A DNA stretch of 47,598 bases from Myxococcales bacterium (GTDB lineage: Bacteria > Myxococcota_A > Polyangia > Polyangiales > Polyangiaceae). This document shows, in pieces, positions 7,896 to 16,986 of this stretch. Below the pieces are notes generated by a model. That model did no database searches, had not been told where the DNA came from, and saw only the letters and a program-made list of their open reading frames with translations. The stretch's first letter is position 1, and every line of letters begins with the position of its first letter. The DNA is taken from positions 1 through 47,598 of the forward strand of contig JAAFHV010000040.1 in assembly GCA_013297655.1 (NCBI GenBank). The letters are read 5' to 3'. The position numbers were made by a program, and so were the translations under genes.

Positions 7896-9230
7896 TCACT
7901 CGAACACGGCGAACAAGACGACGAGCCCCAACACGGTAACTGCTGCGAACACGGCGAGCCCTTGCGCGAAAGGGACCCAGTCGAAGCGCCGCACTTGCAT
8001 ACGCGCACCCGAGGCCGGCGTGGGCATCGACGCGGCGATGCTCGATGCAGACATGGACGCCGAATCCGACGGTGCCGCTACGTCGTGCACGCTCCACGAG
8101 GCTTCCGGGGCCGCGGCCATGATGAGCGTGCGGTTCGGGAGATCGTCGGGCATCGCCATGATGTGGAGCGACGTTGCGTTGGCGTCTTCCGCCGTGGGCG
8201 CTCCGGGGTGCTCTGGTGAGCCTTCCGCGCTCGGCTCGAGGTCGCTCTCGTCGATCGCCTCGATCTCTTCTTCGTCCTCGTCGAAGTCTTGCGCCGCCAT
8301 CGCGGTGGTGCGATCCGAGAGCGCGCTCTTGCCGAGCACGGCGTCGAGCATCGCCCGCGCCGACGGATAACGCGCGGCAGGGGTGCGCTGCATCGCTCGG
8401 AACGCGACGTCGGCGAGGCGCTTCGAGCAGGCCGGACGAACCGCCGTTGCGTGGGGCGCGCTCTCCGAAGGTGACCCCACCGCGGGGAACTTGCCAGTGA
8501 GCATTTCGTAGAGAACGACGCCCATCGAATACACGTCGCTCCGCTTGTCGGCCTTTCCGCCACGCGCCTGCTCTGGCGCCGAGTATCCCGCCCGGCCGAG
8601 GCCCCTCTCGTCGAGCTGCCGCAGCGCTGCGACGCCGAAGTCGGCCACCTTCACCGCCTCCGGCGCGCCCGCGTCCGCGGACACCAAGAGCACGTTTTGG
8701 GGGTCGATGCTGCGGTGGACGAAGCCCTTCGAGTGCGTGACCGCGAGGCCACGAAGCACCTGCGCGACGATCGCCACGATGCGCTCTTCCGCGAGCGCCC
8801 CCGACTCTGCGAGCACGTCGGCGAGCGAGCGGCCCTCCACGTGCTCCATCACCACGTAGAGGGTGCCGTCGGGCTCTTCGCCGGAATCGAGCACCTTCAC
8901 GAACGACGGATGCTCGATGAGCGACGCGGCTTTTGCCTCACGAAGGAAAGCCTCGGAGAACCCAGGACGCCGCGCGAGGGCGGTGTGCACCGACTTCACC
9001 GCGACGCTGCGATCTTGGCTCGCTTGGCGCGCGAGATACGTCGCGCCAATGACCCCCGCGCCGATGAACGAGCGAATCCGATAGCGGCCTCCGACGAGGC
9101 GCCCGAAGAGCGGTTGCTCACGAATCATCGTGCCCGAGACGCTCCGCTCACGCATCGGCGGAGTGGCACTTTCGGGAGTGGCGGACGAAGTCTCTGCAAC
9201 ACTGTTCTTCGCTCGAGGCCGTGAGGTCAT
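7896..9230 (-). CDS. Membrane-anchored Ser/Thr kinase-like protein with altered catalytic loop
   Basis: The 444-residue protein has a bacterial Pkn2-type kinase fold: glycine loop GAGVIG (57-62), VAVK with Lys79, helix-C Glu near 98, DFG at 187-189, SAPEQA of the activation segment, and RSDVYSMGVVLYEMLTGKFP. The catalytic loop reads HRSIDPQN (162-169) instead of HRDLKPEN, so both the catalytic Asp and the following Lys are changed (Ser164, Asp166). It is therefore predicted to be a pseudokinase or a kinase with a rearranged loop. An acidic linker (about 320-360) and a single C-terminal transmembrane helix (FAQGLAVFAAVTVLGLVVLFAVF) follow, so the kinase-like domain is cytosolic and tail-anchored. 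ATG 9230 is the first start; Met26 and Met35 are alternatives. Confidence 0.9.
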   Translation of the reverse strand: MTSRPRAKNSVAETSSATPESATPPMRERSVSGTMIREQPLFGRLVGGRYRIRSFIGAGVIGATYLARQASQDRSVAVKSVHTALARRPGFSEAFLREAKAASLIEHPSFVKVLDSGEEPDGTLYVVMEHVEGRSLADVLAESGALAEERIVAIVAQVLRGLAVTHSKGFVHRSIDPQNVLLVSADAGAPEAVKVADFGVAALRQLDERGLGRAGYSAPEQARGGKADKRSDVYSMGVVLYEMLTGKFPAVGSPSESAPHATAVRPACSKRLADVAFRAMQRTPAARYPSARAMLDAVLGKSALSDRTTAMAAQDFDEDEEEIEAIDESDLEPSAEGSPEHPGAPTAEDANATSLHIMAMPDDLPNRTLIMAAAPEASWSVHDVAAPSDSASMSASSIAASMPTPASGARMQVRRFDWVPFAQGLAVFAAVTVLGLVVLFAVFE

Positions 9231-9917
9231 GAAGGAAGCGTCTCTCGTTCTCTCGTGTCCGAGGTTTTCGAGCGTATCGCTCGAAGCTCTCAGGATAGCA
9301 ATCGACGTTCATCGGGCGAGCTGAATGAATGAAAGGTCGACTCTTTCTGGGTGCTTACATTTCCCTGCCAGAGCCCAATTTGCCGGCAGTTCTCCTGTCT
9401 CGCTCGCTTCGACGAAACCGGCAATCACGGGTGGCGCGGAGTGCGCACATGGGCAGTCCGCGTGTGCAATCGGTAGCCGCTTGCTGAGCGCCATTCGGGT
9501 GTCCGACGAGGCGAACACGCGGCGCTCGCGAAATGCCTACGACTAGGCCGGACGATGAGACGTGTTCGACCCGCCGGACAGCGTCGTCGAGGTCCCGAAG
9601 CCGCAATGTGCGCCGCGTCAGCGCCTCCGCGGTCCCGGCCTCGCCTGGTGCACGGCTTGTCCATCCTCGGCCGAGGGCGGTCCATGTGGCGCTCCGAAGT
9701 ACGGCGTGGGCTCGTCGCGCGTCCTGCACATGCGGCCCGTGGTGGCGGCGAAGAGAGTCGCATCGCTACCGAAGCGCCCGAAGCCCGGCACGCGGCTCGG
9801 GTTCGTCCGCGCCAAAGCTTCGTGATGCGCACGCCTCGCGCCGATCACCTGCGTTCTGGAGGCGCCGCGGGCCGTTTCTCGCTTTGCGCGGGGCGAGCCG
9901 CCGACTAAGGGGTGCGT
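9231..9917. other. Long intergenic stretch without supported gene
   Basis: Short open frames exist on both strands (for example 9309-9518 minus and 9562-9825 plus), but none shows a ribosome site, a recognisable domain, or the codon pattern of neighbouring genes. The first part (about 9300-9450) looks less GC-rich than its surroundings. This may be a decayed gene or a long 5' region serving the kinase-like gene and tmk. No terminator hairpin was identified. Confidence 0.55.
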
Positions 9918-10667
9918 ATGCGTTTGCAGCCTCGTGGGGTCCTCATCGCCTTCGAAGGCATCGACGGCGCCGGCAAGACCACCCAGGTCTCCGCCCTCGA
10001 GAAGTGGCTCGGGACGACGGGCCTCGAGGTGGTCCGCACGAAAGAGCCCACCAATGGCACCTGGGGCCAAATCGTGCGCGCTTCGTCGGTGACGGGCAGG
10101 CTCCCTCCCGAGAAGGAGCTCGAGGTCTTCATCGCCGACCGGCGCGACCACGTGCGGAGCTTGCTCACCCCCGCGCTCGAGCGCGGTGCCGTCATCCTCG
10201 TCGATCGCTACTACTTCTCCACCGCGGCCTACCAGGGCGCGCGTGGCCTCGACCCCGCGGAGATCCTCCGTCAGAACGAGGCCTTCGCCCCGCGGCCGGA
10301 TTTGCTCGTCATCCTCGAGCTCCCCCTCGACGCGGCGCTCGAGCGGATCGAGGTCCGAGGGGGCGGCGAGAACCTCTTCGAGAAGCGCGAAGACCTCGCG
10401 AAGTGCGACGCCATCTTCCGCCGCCTCGAGGGCAACGACATCCTCCGCCTCGACGGCACGCAGCCGGAAGAGACGGTCGCGAAGCTCATCGCCGACGCGG
10501 TCCGCGCGCTCCCCGCGGTGGGCCACGCGCTTCGTTCGTCGCCGAGCGGTGCCGCGCTGGCGGCTACGGCCGAACAAACGACGCTCGCGGAGGTCGCTCG
10601 AATCACGAACGATGCGAGCCTATCGCCGGCCGAGAAGCTCGCGCGCCTCCGAAGGTTGCTCGCTTAG
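9918..10667 (+). CDS. tmk: Thymidylate kinase
   Basis: This cytosolic enzyme phosphorylates dTMP to dTDP in dTTP synthesis. The P-loop EGIDGAGKTT (13-22), the KEPT segment, the DRR motif in FIADRRDHV, and the DRYYFSTAAYQG dTMP-binding motif are all present. At 249 residues it is about 35-40 residues longer than typical bacterial Tmk. The extra C-terminal part (about 208-249) is Ala-rich and ends in a basic helix (SPAEKLARLRRLLA). ATG 9918 is supported by TAAGGGG a few bases upstream; GTG 9912 would sit too close to that site. Its 3' end overlaps the convergent lipoprotein gene by 48 bp. Confidence 0.95.
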   Translation: MRLQPRGVLIAFEGIDGAGKTTQVSALEKWLGTTGLEVVRTKEPTNGTWGQIVRASSVTGRLPPEKELEVFIADRRDHVRSLLTPALERGAVILVDRYYFSTAAYQGARGLDPAEILRQNEAFAPRPDLLVILELPLDAALERIEVRGGGENLFEKREDLAKCDAIFRRLEGNDILRLDGTQPEETVAKLIADAVRALPAVGHALRSSPSGAALAATAEQTTLAEVARITNDASLSPAEKLARLRRLLA

Positions 10668-11495
10668 CTCGTTAGATGGCTTGCGGCGGCCGCTCGTGTC
10701 GTTCGCGGCGTTCGCGCACCGAATGAGCGACTCCGCTTTGTATCGCTGAACGTCGCTCAGGATTTGCCGGAGGGCGGTGCAGAGCTCGTCGTTCTCCATC
10801 GGCCTGCGTGGGCCGCAGAACGACTCGAAGTACGCCTGGGTGCGATCGCCGAGCAGATCGTAACAATCGGCCTTTCCCGTAGCGCCGAGGGAGCTCAGGC
10901 TCTCGAGCGAGAGGCTGGCGGCATAAGGCGCAGTCGCGTCGCCCGGGATCTGCGCGTTCTCGTGAAATAGCGTCGCCGCTTCGTCCCAGTGGTGTGCCTC
11001 GAAGTGAAGACGCGCGAGGGCATAGCGCGCCTCGTTTCGTTCGACCCCGTCGGCGGCCTTGCACACGAAGCGCTCGACCCTCTCGCGGTAGATCGTCTCG
11101 CTCGCCGTGAAGGGCCGCGGGGAGAGGTTGGCGCGCGGCGAGGTGCCTCTTTTTGTCCTCTTTCCGGGCTTCGCGGCGAGGCGCGCCGTCTCGAGCAACA
11201 TGATGGAGCCGTAGTCTTCGTCCGGGCCCGGTGGGCAGGCGTGGGCTTCGACGATCTTCTTGGTGTCGAGGCAGAGCACGGGCTCGGCCGGGCGCTCGTG
11301 CGGGCCACTCGGCGGTGCGATCGTCGGAGGCGATGGGGAGGCCTCTCGCACGAGGGTGGGGACGTTCGTTATCGTCCTCGGTGTGCACGCGGCGCTCGGA
11401 AATCCGAGCGCGCCGAGCGCGACGACGAGAAGAACCAACGACCGACCGAGGCCTCCCTCACGCGTAGCCGACATGACGACCATGGACATGGTCAT
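10620..11495 (-). CDS. Hypothetical secreted protein, possible lipoprotein
   Basis: The predicted 291-residue protein has a hydrophobic segment [18 protein letters not shown] ending in Cys37, which could be a non-canonical lipobox (SAAC). A Pro/Ser-rich linker follows, then a helical domain with a TPR-like repeat (ARYALARLHFEAHHWDEAATLFHENAQIP). Several Cys residues (in LCLDTKK, EAHACPPG, FVCKAADG, KADCYDLLG, FCGPRRP, LIRCANA) suggest disulfide bonds outside the cytoplasm. The start is uncertain: ATG 11495 is used here, with in-frame ATGs at 11489, 11483 and 11474. The gene is divergent from the esterase gene and convergent with tmk. I do not recognise a family. Confidence 0.7.
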   Translation of the reverse strand: MTMSMVVMSATREGGLGRSLVLLVVALGALGFPSAACTPRTITNVPTLVREASPSPPTIAPPSGPHERPAEPVLCLDTKKIVEAHACPPGPDEDYGSIMLLETARLAAKPGKRTKRGTSPRANLSPRPFTASETIYRERVERFVCKAADGVERNEARYALARLHFEAHHWDEAATLFHENAQIPGDATAPYAASLSLESLSSLGATGKADCYDLLGDRTQAYFESFCGPRRPMENDELCTALRQILSDVQRYKAESLIRCANAANDTSGRRKPSNELSEQPSEARELLGRR

Positions 11496-11696
11496 CGTGA
11501 GATTCTTGGGAGGTCGCGGTGCGATCGCCGGGTCCTCGTGGCGCGTGCTTCGTCTCCGTGCGCGTCGCGGGCGCGCTCGAGAGGCGTATGGTGCAGCGCA
11601 GCACGAAGACACAAAGAGGGCCCATTCGACCCGAAGATTTGGCCATCTTGGGGTTGGTGCGTTGCACCATGACGGGTGAGGTGGCAAGGTGGCGCC

Positions 11697-12782
11697 ATGA
11701 AACGCTTGGCCTTCGGCACCGCGGCTTGGATCTTGGTCGCGGCGTGCAGTGGAACCTCCACCGTCACGCCCTCCGACGACGCGGGGACGCCCACGCCCAC
11801 GTCGGACGCCTCGGTCACGCCGGTCCTGCCCGATGGCGCGCCCGTCCCGGACGACGCGGGCCCGCTCCCTCCGCCGCCCGCCGATGGCGGTACGGTGGCC
11901 CCGTTCGCCTATCGCGCGTATCCCGCGCCGACCCAAAACCCGGGTGGCCTCGTGGGCTATGCCGAGGCGCCGGCGGGCAACCCTTCGCGCACGCTCGTCG
12001 TCGTGCTCCACGGCTGCACCCAGCGCGCGAGCGACCTCGCCTCCGCGGGTTGGAGCGACGTCGCCGCGGCCTACGGATTTGCTGCACTCTACATGGAACA
12101 AGTCGGGTCGAACGATCCTTCCGGTTGTTTCCGTTGGTACAGCGCGGACCAAGCGACCCGCGGCAAGGGCGAGCTCGCCTCGATCGCGGCGTTCGCGAAC
12201 GACGCGAAGGCGCGCCTCGGCGCCGACCGGGTGTTCATCGCGGGGCTCTCTGCCGGCGGCGCGATGGCGGCCGCGTTCCTCGCGAATTATCCGGAGATCG
12301 CGAGCGGCGCGAGCCTTCAAGCGGGCATCGCGTTCGGCTGCGCGAGCAACCCGTTCGAGGGCGCCACCTGCGCGGGCGCGCCGAAGCCGTTCACGGCGAA
12401 ACAGTGGGGCGATCTCGTTCGTGGCGCGGCGACGCCGAGCCCTTCCGTGCGTGTCCAAATATGGCACGGTGAGATCGATCCGATCGTGAAGCCCGCCAAC
12501 GCGGACGCCCTCGTCGCGCAATGGACCGACGTCGTGGGCGGCGACGCCACCGCCGACGACGAGAAGACCGAGGGCTTCCTCACGCGTCGCACGTACAACG
12601 ACGGCGCCGGCAAACCGCGCGTGGAGCTCGACGTCATTACGGGCTTCGGGCACGGCATCGCGATCTCCACGCAAGGCGCGGACGCACCGTGCGGCCGCGC
12701 CGGCACCTACGCCGCCGACGCGGGGATCTGCACCGCCGCGAACGCCGCGCGTTTCTTCGGCCTCACCAAGATCGTGCGCTGA
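11697..12782 (+). CDS. Secreted PHB-depolymerase/feruloyl-esterase-type lipoprotein (LpqC-like)
   Basis: The 361-residue protein has a lipoprotein signal (ILVAAC, lipid Cys17) and a long Asp/Pro/Thr-rich linker to about residue 68, then an esterase_phb-type alpha/beta hydrolase domain. Visible catalytic elements are the oxyanion motif HGCTQ (105-109), nucleophile Ser185 in GLSAGG, Asp261 in WHGEIDPIV, and His319 in GFGHG. The family hydrolyses short polyhydroxyalkanoates or hydroxycinnamate esters on plant polysaccharides; the substrate cannot be told from sequence. ATG 11697 has a weak AAGG site upstream. Export to the cell surface fits a predatory or saprophytic lifestyle. Confidence 0.87.
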   Translation: MKRLAFGTAAWILVAACSGTSTVTPSDDAGTPTPTSDASVTPVLPDGAPVPDDAGPLPPPPADGGTVAPFAYRAYPAPTQNPGGLVGYAEAPAGNPSRTLVVVLHGCTQRASDLASAGWSDVAAAYGFAALYMEQVGSNDPSGCFRWYSADQATRGKGELASIAAFANDAKARLGADRVFIAGLSAGGAMAAAFLANYPEIASGASLQAGIAFGCASNPFEGATCAGAPKPFTAKQWGDLVRGAATPSPSVRVQIWHGEIDPIVKPANADALVAQWTDVVGGDATADDEKTEGFLTRRTYNDGAGKPRVELDVITGFGHGIAISTQGADAPCGRAGTYAADAGICTAANAARFFGLTKIVR

Positions 12783-12882
12783 CTGACCCGCCTCGCTCAC
12801 GAGGTCCTCGCCACACGATTCGTCCGTTCGATCGGGCCTAGATGTATGATGCATGCATGCGTGCGCATGGGCCTGCGCGGCC

Positions 12883-13902
12883 TCAGTAGCTGAACGAATC
12901 GAGCTTCGTTTTGCCGCGGAACACCCAATAAACGATGAACGTGTAGGTCGCGATGAACGGCATACCGAGGAACGCGATCACGCGCATGAGGCGGAGGGTG
13001 CTCTCGGACGAAGCTGCGTTCGTGAGCGTGAGCGACCTGTCGGGGTGCGCCGGATCGAGGACCAGGTTCGGGAAGATCGCCATCGCGAGGAGGAACATGA
13101 GCGCGCAAATGAGGCACGCCGTAGAAAAGAACGCGAGGCCCGCGCGGTCGCGGTGCAGCGCGCGCGGCACGTTCGCGATCGCGAGCACGTTGAGCCCCAC
13201 GACCACCCACGCGACGGGCAGGTGCTCGAAGTTGTCGAGCGCGTGCGGGATGGTGGCGAGCGTGAGCGCCGAGGTGGCGACATAGAGCGCGAGGAACACG
13301 AAGAAGGCCACGTAGGCCGTCTTCTTCGCGCGCACGGCGAGGTCACCTTCCACCTTCATGCCGAGGTACGTCGCGCCGTGGAGCGCGGCCATCACGACCG
13401 TGAGCGCGCCCACGAGGAGCGGAAACGGGTGGAACAGGTCCGCGAACGTGCCGGCATACTCCTGCTCTTCGTCGAGGGGAACGCCGCGCAAAATGTGGCC
13501 CACCATGACGCCCATCACGAACACGCCGAGGGTGCTGGAGAGGAAGAACGAGACATCCCAATAGGTGCGCCAAGCGGGTGATTTGCGCTTGCTGCGGAAC
13601 TCGATGGAGATCGCGCGCCCGATGAGGCAGGCGAGGAGCACCACGACGGGCAAGTAGAAGCCGGAGAGGATCGTGGCGTAGGCGCGCGGAAACGCGGCGA
13701 AGAGAGCGCCCCCGAACGTGACGAGCCACACCTCGTTTCCGTCCCACAAGGGGCCGATCGAGTTGAGCAAGATGCGCCGATCGGCGTCGTTGCGGCCGAG
13801 CCAGAGGTGCAATATGCCCACTCCGAGATCGAAGCCATCGAGCACCGCGTAGCCTGCGAGCAAGATGCCGAGCATGCCGAACCAGAAGACGGTGAGGCTC
13901 AC
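12883..13902 (-). CDS. cydB: Cytochrome bd-type quinol oxidase subunit II
   Basis: This is a 339-residue inner-membrane subunit with about eight to nine helices. The family motif GPLWDGNEVWLVTFGGALFAAFP near the N-terminus is intact, followed by EFRSKRKSP and the long run of membrane helices. It pairs with CydA to form the oxygen-reducing bd oxidase, which couples quinol oxidation to water formation without pumping protons. The start is GTG 13902, with GGAGG seven bases upstream. It overlaps the cydA stop by four bases (GTGA), so the two are translationally coupled. The stop is TAG/TGA-proximal at 12883, after ...FRGKTKLDSFSY. Confidence 0.95.
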   Translation of the reverse strand: MSLTVFWFGMLGILLAGYAVLDGFDLGVGILHLWLGRNDADRRILLNSIGPLWDGNEVWLVTFGGALFAAFPRAYATILSGFYLPVVVLLACLIGRAISIEFRSKRKSPAWRTYWDVSFFLSSTLGVFVMGVMVGHILRGVPLDEEQEYAGTFADLFHPFPLLVGALTVVMAALHGATYLGMKVEGDLAVRAKKTAYVAFFVFLALYVATSALTLATIPHALDNFEHLPVAWVVVGLNVLAIANVPRALHRDRAGLAFFSTACLICALMFLLAMAIFPNLVLDPAHPDRSLTLTNAASSESTLRLMRVIAFLGMPFIATYTFIVYWVFRGKTKLDSFSY

Positions 13903-15341
13903 GAGGCTTCCTCCTTCGCCGCGGTCATCGAGTCGGGAGACGAAGGATCCGAGAGCGCGCTCGCGGCCGCCATGAGCCCCTCTTTGCTCGTCTTCTCCTT
14001 GTCGTGGCTCTCGGTGCCTTCGGTGCCATAGGCCGGTCCGTGGAGGATCTTGTCGGTGAGCACGAAGAGCCAAACCGCGAAGAGCGCGAGATAGAGGAGA
14101 GAGAACACCACGATCGAGAAGACGATGCTCGAGCTCGAGACCACCTTCGACGCGGCGTCCTTCGTGCGCAAGAGGCCATAAACCACCCACGGCTGACGGC
14201 CCACCTCGCAGGCCACCCATCCCGCTTGATTGGCCACGTAGGGCATCCACACCGCAAAGACGAACGCGCGGAGGAGCCACTTCTTTTCGAAGATCGTGCC
14301 GCGAATCCGGAAGAACACGCCCACCGCGGCGAGGAGGGTCATCGCCCCCGCGAGAGAGATCATGACGTGGTAGGCCAAGAACGGGACCGCGACGGGAGGC
14401 CTGTCTTCCGGAGGCACCGAGTCGAGGGCAGGGAGCGGCGCTTTGGTGTCGCCCTTCACGAGGAGGCTCAGCATGCCGGGCACGCCGATAGCGTATTTCA
14501 CCTCTCCCGCTTCGCTGTCCGGAATGCCTGCAAGATACAAGGGGACGCCGTTCGGGCTCGTCTTGAAATGACCCTCGAAGGCGGCGAGCTTCACCGGCTG
14601 GTACTCGGCGACGACGGTAGCTTGCTCGTGCCCGGAGAGGCCCATCGCCACTACGCAGGTGAACGCCCAGCCGAGGGCGAGGGTGAAGGCGCGCTTCGAC
14701 ATCGCCGTCTCGATGCCTTTGAGCACGTGGTAGGCCGACACGCTCGCGACGAAGAAGGCGCCGAGGATGAACGCGGCGAGCAGCACGTGGGCGAGGCGCG
14801 GCATCGCCGACGGGTTGAACACCATCGCCCAGAAGTCCACGATCTCGGCGCGCCGGTGCACCCCCTCGCCGACGACGTGGTGGCCGGCCGGTGTCTGCTG
14901 CCACGAGTTCGCGATGACGATCCACACCGACGAGAACACTGATCCGGTGAACACCATGCAGGTGGCGAGGAAGTGGACCTTCGGCGTGACGCGGTCCCAT
15001 CCGAACACCAAGACCGCCAAAAAGCCCGACTCGAGGAAGAACGCGAAGATGCCCTCCGCGGCGAGCGCGGAGCCGAACACGTCGCCGACGAAACGCGAGT
15101 AGGTGGCCCAGTTCGTCCCGAACTGGAGCTCCATGACGATGCCGGAGGCTACGCCGACCGCGAAATTTACCGCGAAAATGCGGCTCCAGAAGCGAGTCAG
15201 CTTGGACCAGGCGGGGTCCTTCGTGCGGAGGTAAAGGCCCTCCATCATCACCATCATCGCCCCGAGCCCAATCGAGAGGGGTGGGAACAGGTAGTGAAAC
15301 ATGATGGTGAGCGCGAACTGCGCCCGCGCGAGGCCGAGCAT
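13899..15341 (-). CDS. cydA: Cytochrome bd-type quinol oxidase subunit I, short Q-loop (CIO-like)
   Basis: The 480-residue subunit carries the haem groups. Candidate axial ligands are His16 (TIMFHYLFP), His185 ([11 protein letters not shown]) and the Met in [12 protein letters not shown]. Glu97 and Glu104 in [12 protein letters not shown] match the conserved proton-path acids. The quinol-binding loop after [16 protein letters not shown] is short, and YHVM replaces the FRIM of E. coli, so this belongs with the cyanide-insensitive/short-Q-loop bd oxidases rather than CydA proper. The C-terminal tail is polar and Ser/Lys-rich. It is the first gene of a cydAB operon. No CydX-like small ORF or cydCD genes are visible nearby. 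Confidence 0.94.
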   Translation of the reverse strand: MLGLARAQFALTIMFHYLFPPLSIGLGAMMVMMEGLYLRTKDPAWSKLTRFWSRIFAVNFAVGVASGIVMELQFGTNWATYSRFVGDVFGSALAAEGIFAFFLESGFLAVLVFGWDRVTPKVHFLATCMVFTGSVFSSVWIVIANSWQQTPAGHHVVGEGVHRRAEIVDFWAMVFNPSAMPRLAHVLLAAFILGAFFVASVSAYHVLKGIETAMSKRAFTLALGWAFTCVVAMGLSGHEQATVVAEYQPVKLAAFEGHFKTSPNGVPLYLAGIPDSEAGEVKYAIGVPGMLSLLVKGDTKAPLPALDSVPPEDRPPVAVPFLAYHVMISLAGAMTLLAAVGVFFRIRGTIFEKKWLLRAFVFAVWMPYVANQAGWVACEVGRQPWVVYGLLRTKDAASKVVSSSSIVFSIVVFSLLYLALFAVWLFVLTDKILHGPAYGTEGTESHDKEKTSKEGLMAAASALSDPSSPDSMTAAKEEAS

Positions 15342-15441
15342 GATGCGGCGACCGTAGAGCCACGCACTGCGTCGGCCAACCTTTTCTACAGCGAAGCATT
15401 TGCGGCCTGAATGGAGACAGTGCACCCTGCATCGGACAGGC

Positions 15442-15738
15442 ATGCTCGGTTTCCTTCGCTCCCTCTTTCGTAGCCGCGCCCCGGTGCCCCCGGTGGTGGT
15501 CCGCGCGCGCACGGGCAGCGTTCCTCCAACGGAGGTCACCGTCGATGCGGTGTGGTACCCGTCCGGCCTTCGCAAAGCGTACCGGGCAAAACACGCGCAG
15601 GGCCTTTGCATGCTCCCGTGGATTCCGGACTCGGATCGGGTCGCGATGACGGTGCGCGCTTCCGGTGCGACCGCCGCGCTCGAAGTCCAAGTCAACGCCG
15701 CGCGCGAAGGTCGCGCCTTCGATCTCGCGCTCGTGTGA
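15442..15738 (+). CDS. Small hypothetical protein
   Basis: The 98-residue protein begins MLGFLRSLFRSRAP, a short amphipathic basic segment. Strand-like stretches follow (TEVTVDAVWYPSG, RVAMTVRASGATAALEVQVNA). Codon use is GC3-rich as in neighbouring genes, which argues for a real gene. I recognise no family. It is divergent from cydA with a 100-bp shared upstream region. ATG 15442 is preferred over 15400 because the extra 14 residues look non-coding; the ribosome site is weak. Confidence 0.5.
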   Translation: MLGFLRSLFRSRAPVPPVVVRARTGSVPPTEVTVDAVWYPSGLRKAYRAKHAQGLCMLPWIPDSDRVAMTVRASGATAALEVQVNAAREGRAFDLALV

Positions 15739-15927
15739 GCGTCAGGGCGTGACCCCACGTGGCCAGCGCCGCTTCTAGTGACCGCGTGACCGCGTGACCG
15801 CGACGAGAAACCTGGAAGCTAATGCTGTGGACGCCCTCGCATGGAGCGCGTGCGGTCTGACGCGATGCGCCTCGCGCGCGGTGGCGTTTGGGGTTTATGC
15901 GCCGGTCGGCTCGTGCGATCTTGGCGC

Positions 15928-16986
15928 ATGCGCGTACGAGCTGGTGTGGTCGGTGCGATTCTGGTCGTCTCGGGTTGCTCCAAGCCAACGAAGACGGAAG
16001 AGCCCCCGCCGCCCCCTCCGTTGGCCATCGCTCCTTCCGTCGCGCCGCCTTCGATCGCCCCGAGCGTCTCCGCGGCGGCGAGCGCCGTCGCGCCAGAGGT
16101 GAAGCCGGCGAGCACGTTCGGACTCGCGGCCCCGGCGGCGTTGGCGCGTGGCCCGATCAAGGTCGCGGGGTATCCGAAGACGGTTTATACGGGCATGAAC
16201 GATCCCGCGACGCGGGCAGGTTTCTCGGCCGACGGCGAGTTTTATGGGTATTGCTCCGACATGAGCGGCGACGAGCCGCGGATGACGTGCGTGGCCCTCG
16301 ATCGCGCCGGAAAGCCGAAGACGCTCAGCACCGACGCGAAGCCGGGAGTGACCGCGAGCAAGAAGGCAGTCGTGAGCGCGTGGCTCGACCAGCAGAAGCT
16401 CCCCACGGTGGGAAAGCACCCCAACGGCGCCCCCCCGAAGCTCGAGGGCGAGTGGCCCTATTCGGATATCGAGCTCAAGGTCGGCGAGGGCAAGCTCGGC
16501 GGCGCGGTAGGGAGCGATCCGGCGGTGTATCCGGTGGTGTTCAAGCCGGCCGCGCCGCTCGCGGGTGTGCCCTATGGCTTCGTCGCGTTGAACTCCCTCG
16601 CGCTCTCCCCCGACGGGAACGAGATCGGTGCGATTGGCCTATTTTTCTGCGGCGAATGGTGCAACGAGTGGGACGTTCGTCGCTGGAAGACGGGTGAGCT
16701 CGCGGCCCTCGTTTACAACGACACGGGCGTGAAGCACCACGCCCAGGGCGACTACAAAGGTTCGTCGGCGCTCTTCCGCAAAGCGTTCTTCGCGAACCCC
16801 TCCGCGAAGCTGCCTATTTACAATTTGGCCTGCGCCCTCGCGCGCCTCGGCGAGGAGGCCGAAGCACAGAAGGCGCTGAAGGGCGCTGTCACCCTCGACC
16901 CGGGCGTTCGTGATCGCGCGCCGAAGGACAAGGACTTCGCGAAGGTCGCCACCGCGGCGTGGTTCACCAGCGCGCTCGCCCCCTAG
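15928..16986 (+). CDS. Lipoprotein with C-terminal TPR-like repeat
   Basis: The 352-residue protein has a lipobox VVSGC with the lipid Cys near residue 19, then a Pro/Ala/Ser-rich linker to about residue 70. The middle domain contains Cys pairs (YCSDMSGDEPRMTC, FFCGEWCNEWDV) and the terminal part has a tetratricopeptide-like helix pair (HAQGDYKGSSALFRKAFFANPSAKLPIYNLACALARLGEEAEAQKAL). It probably sits in the outer membrane or periplasm; function unknown. The stop codon TAG (16984-16986) is formed by the tip of the palindromic repeat at 16983, so the C-terminus may have been redefined by that insertion. Confidence 0.8.
   Translation: MRVRAGVVGAILVVSGCSKPTKTEEPPPPPPLAIAPSVAPPSIAPSVSAAASAVAPEVKPASTFGLAAPAALARGPIKVAGYPKTVYTGMNDPATRAGFSADGEFYGYCSDMSGDEPRMTCVALDRAGKPKTLSTDAKPGVTASKKAVVSAWLDQQKLPTVGKHPNGAPPKLEGEWPYSDIELKVGEGKLGGAVGSDPAVYPVVFKPAAPLAGVPYGFVALNSLALSPDGNEIGAIGLFFCGEWCNEWDVRRWKTGELAALVYNDTGVKHHAQGDYKGSSALFRKAFFANPSAKLPIYNLACALARLGEEAEAQKALKGAVTLDPGVRDRAPKDKDFAKVATAAWFTSALAP

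Noticed and set aside
9800-9815. gttcgtccgcgccaaagc shared with 43364-43381 inside pdxH
   Set aside because: An 18-base match without extension on either side, made of common codons, is more likely chance in GC-rich DNA than a pdxH fragment.
15778-15801. Three tandem copies of gtgaccgc upstream of a lipoprotein gene
   Set aside because: Only 24 bp long and easily produced by slippage; no symmetry or conserved spacing to a promoter was found.
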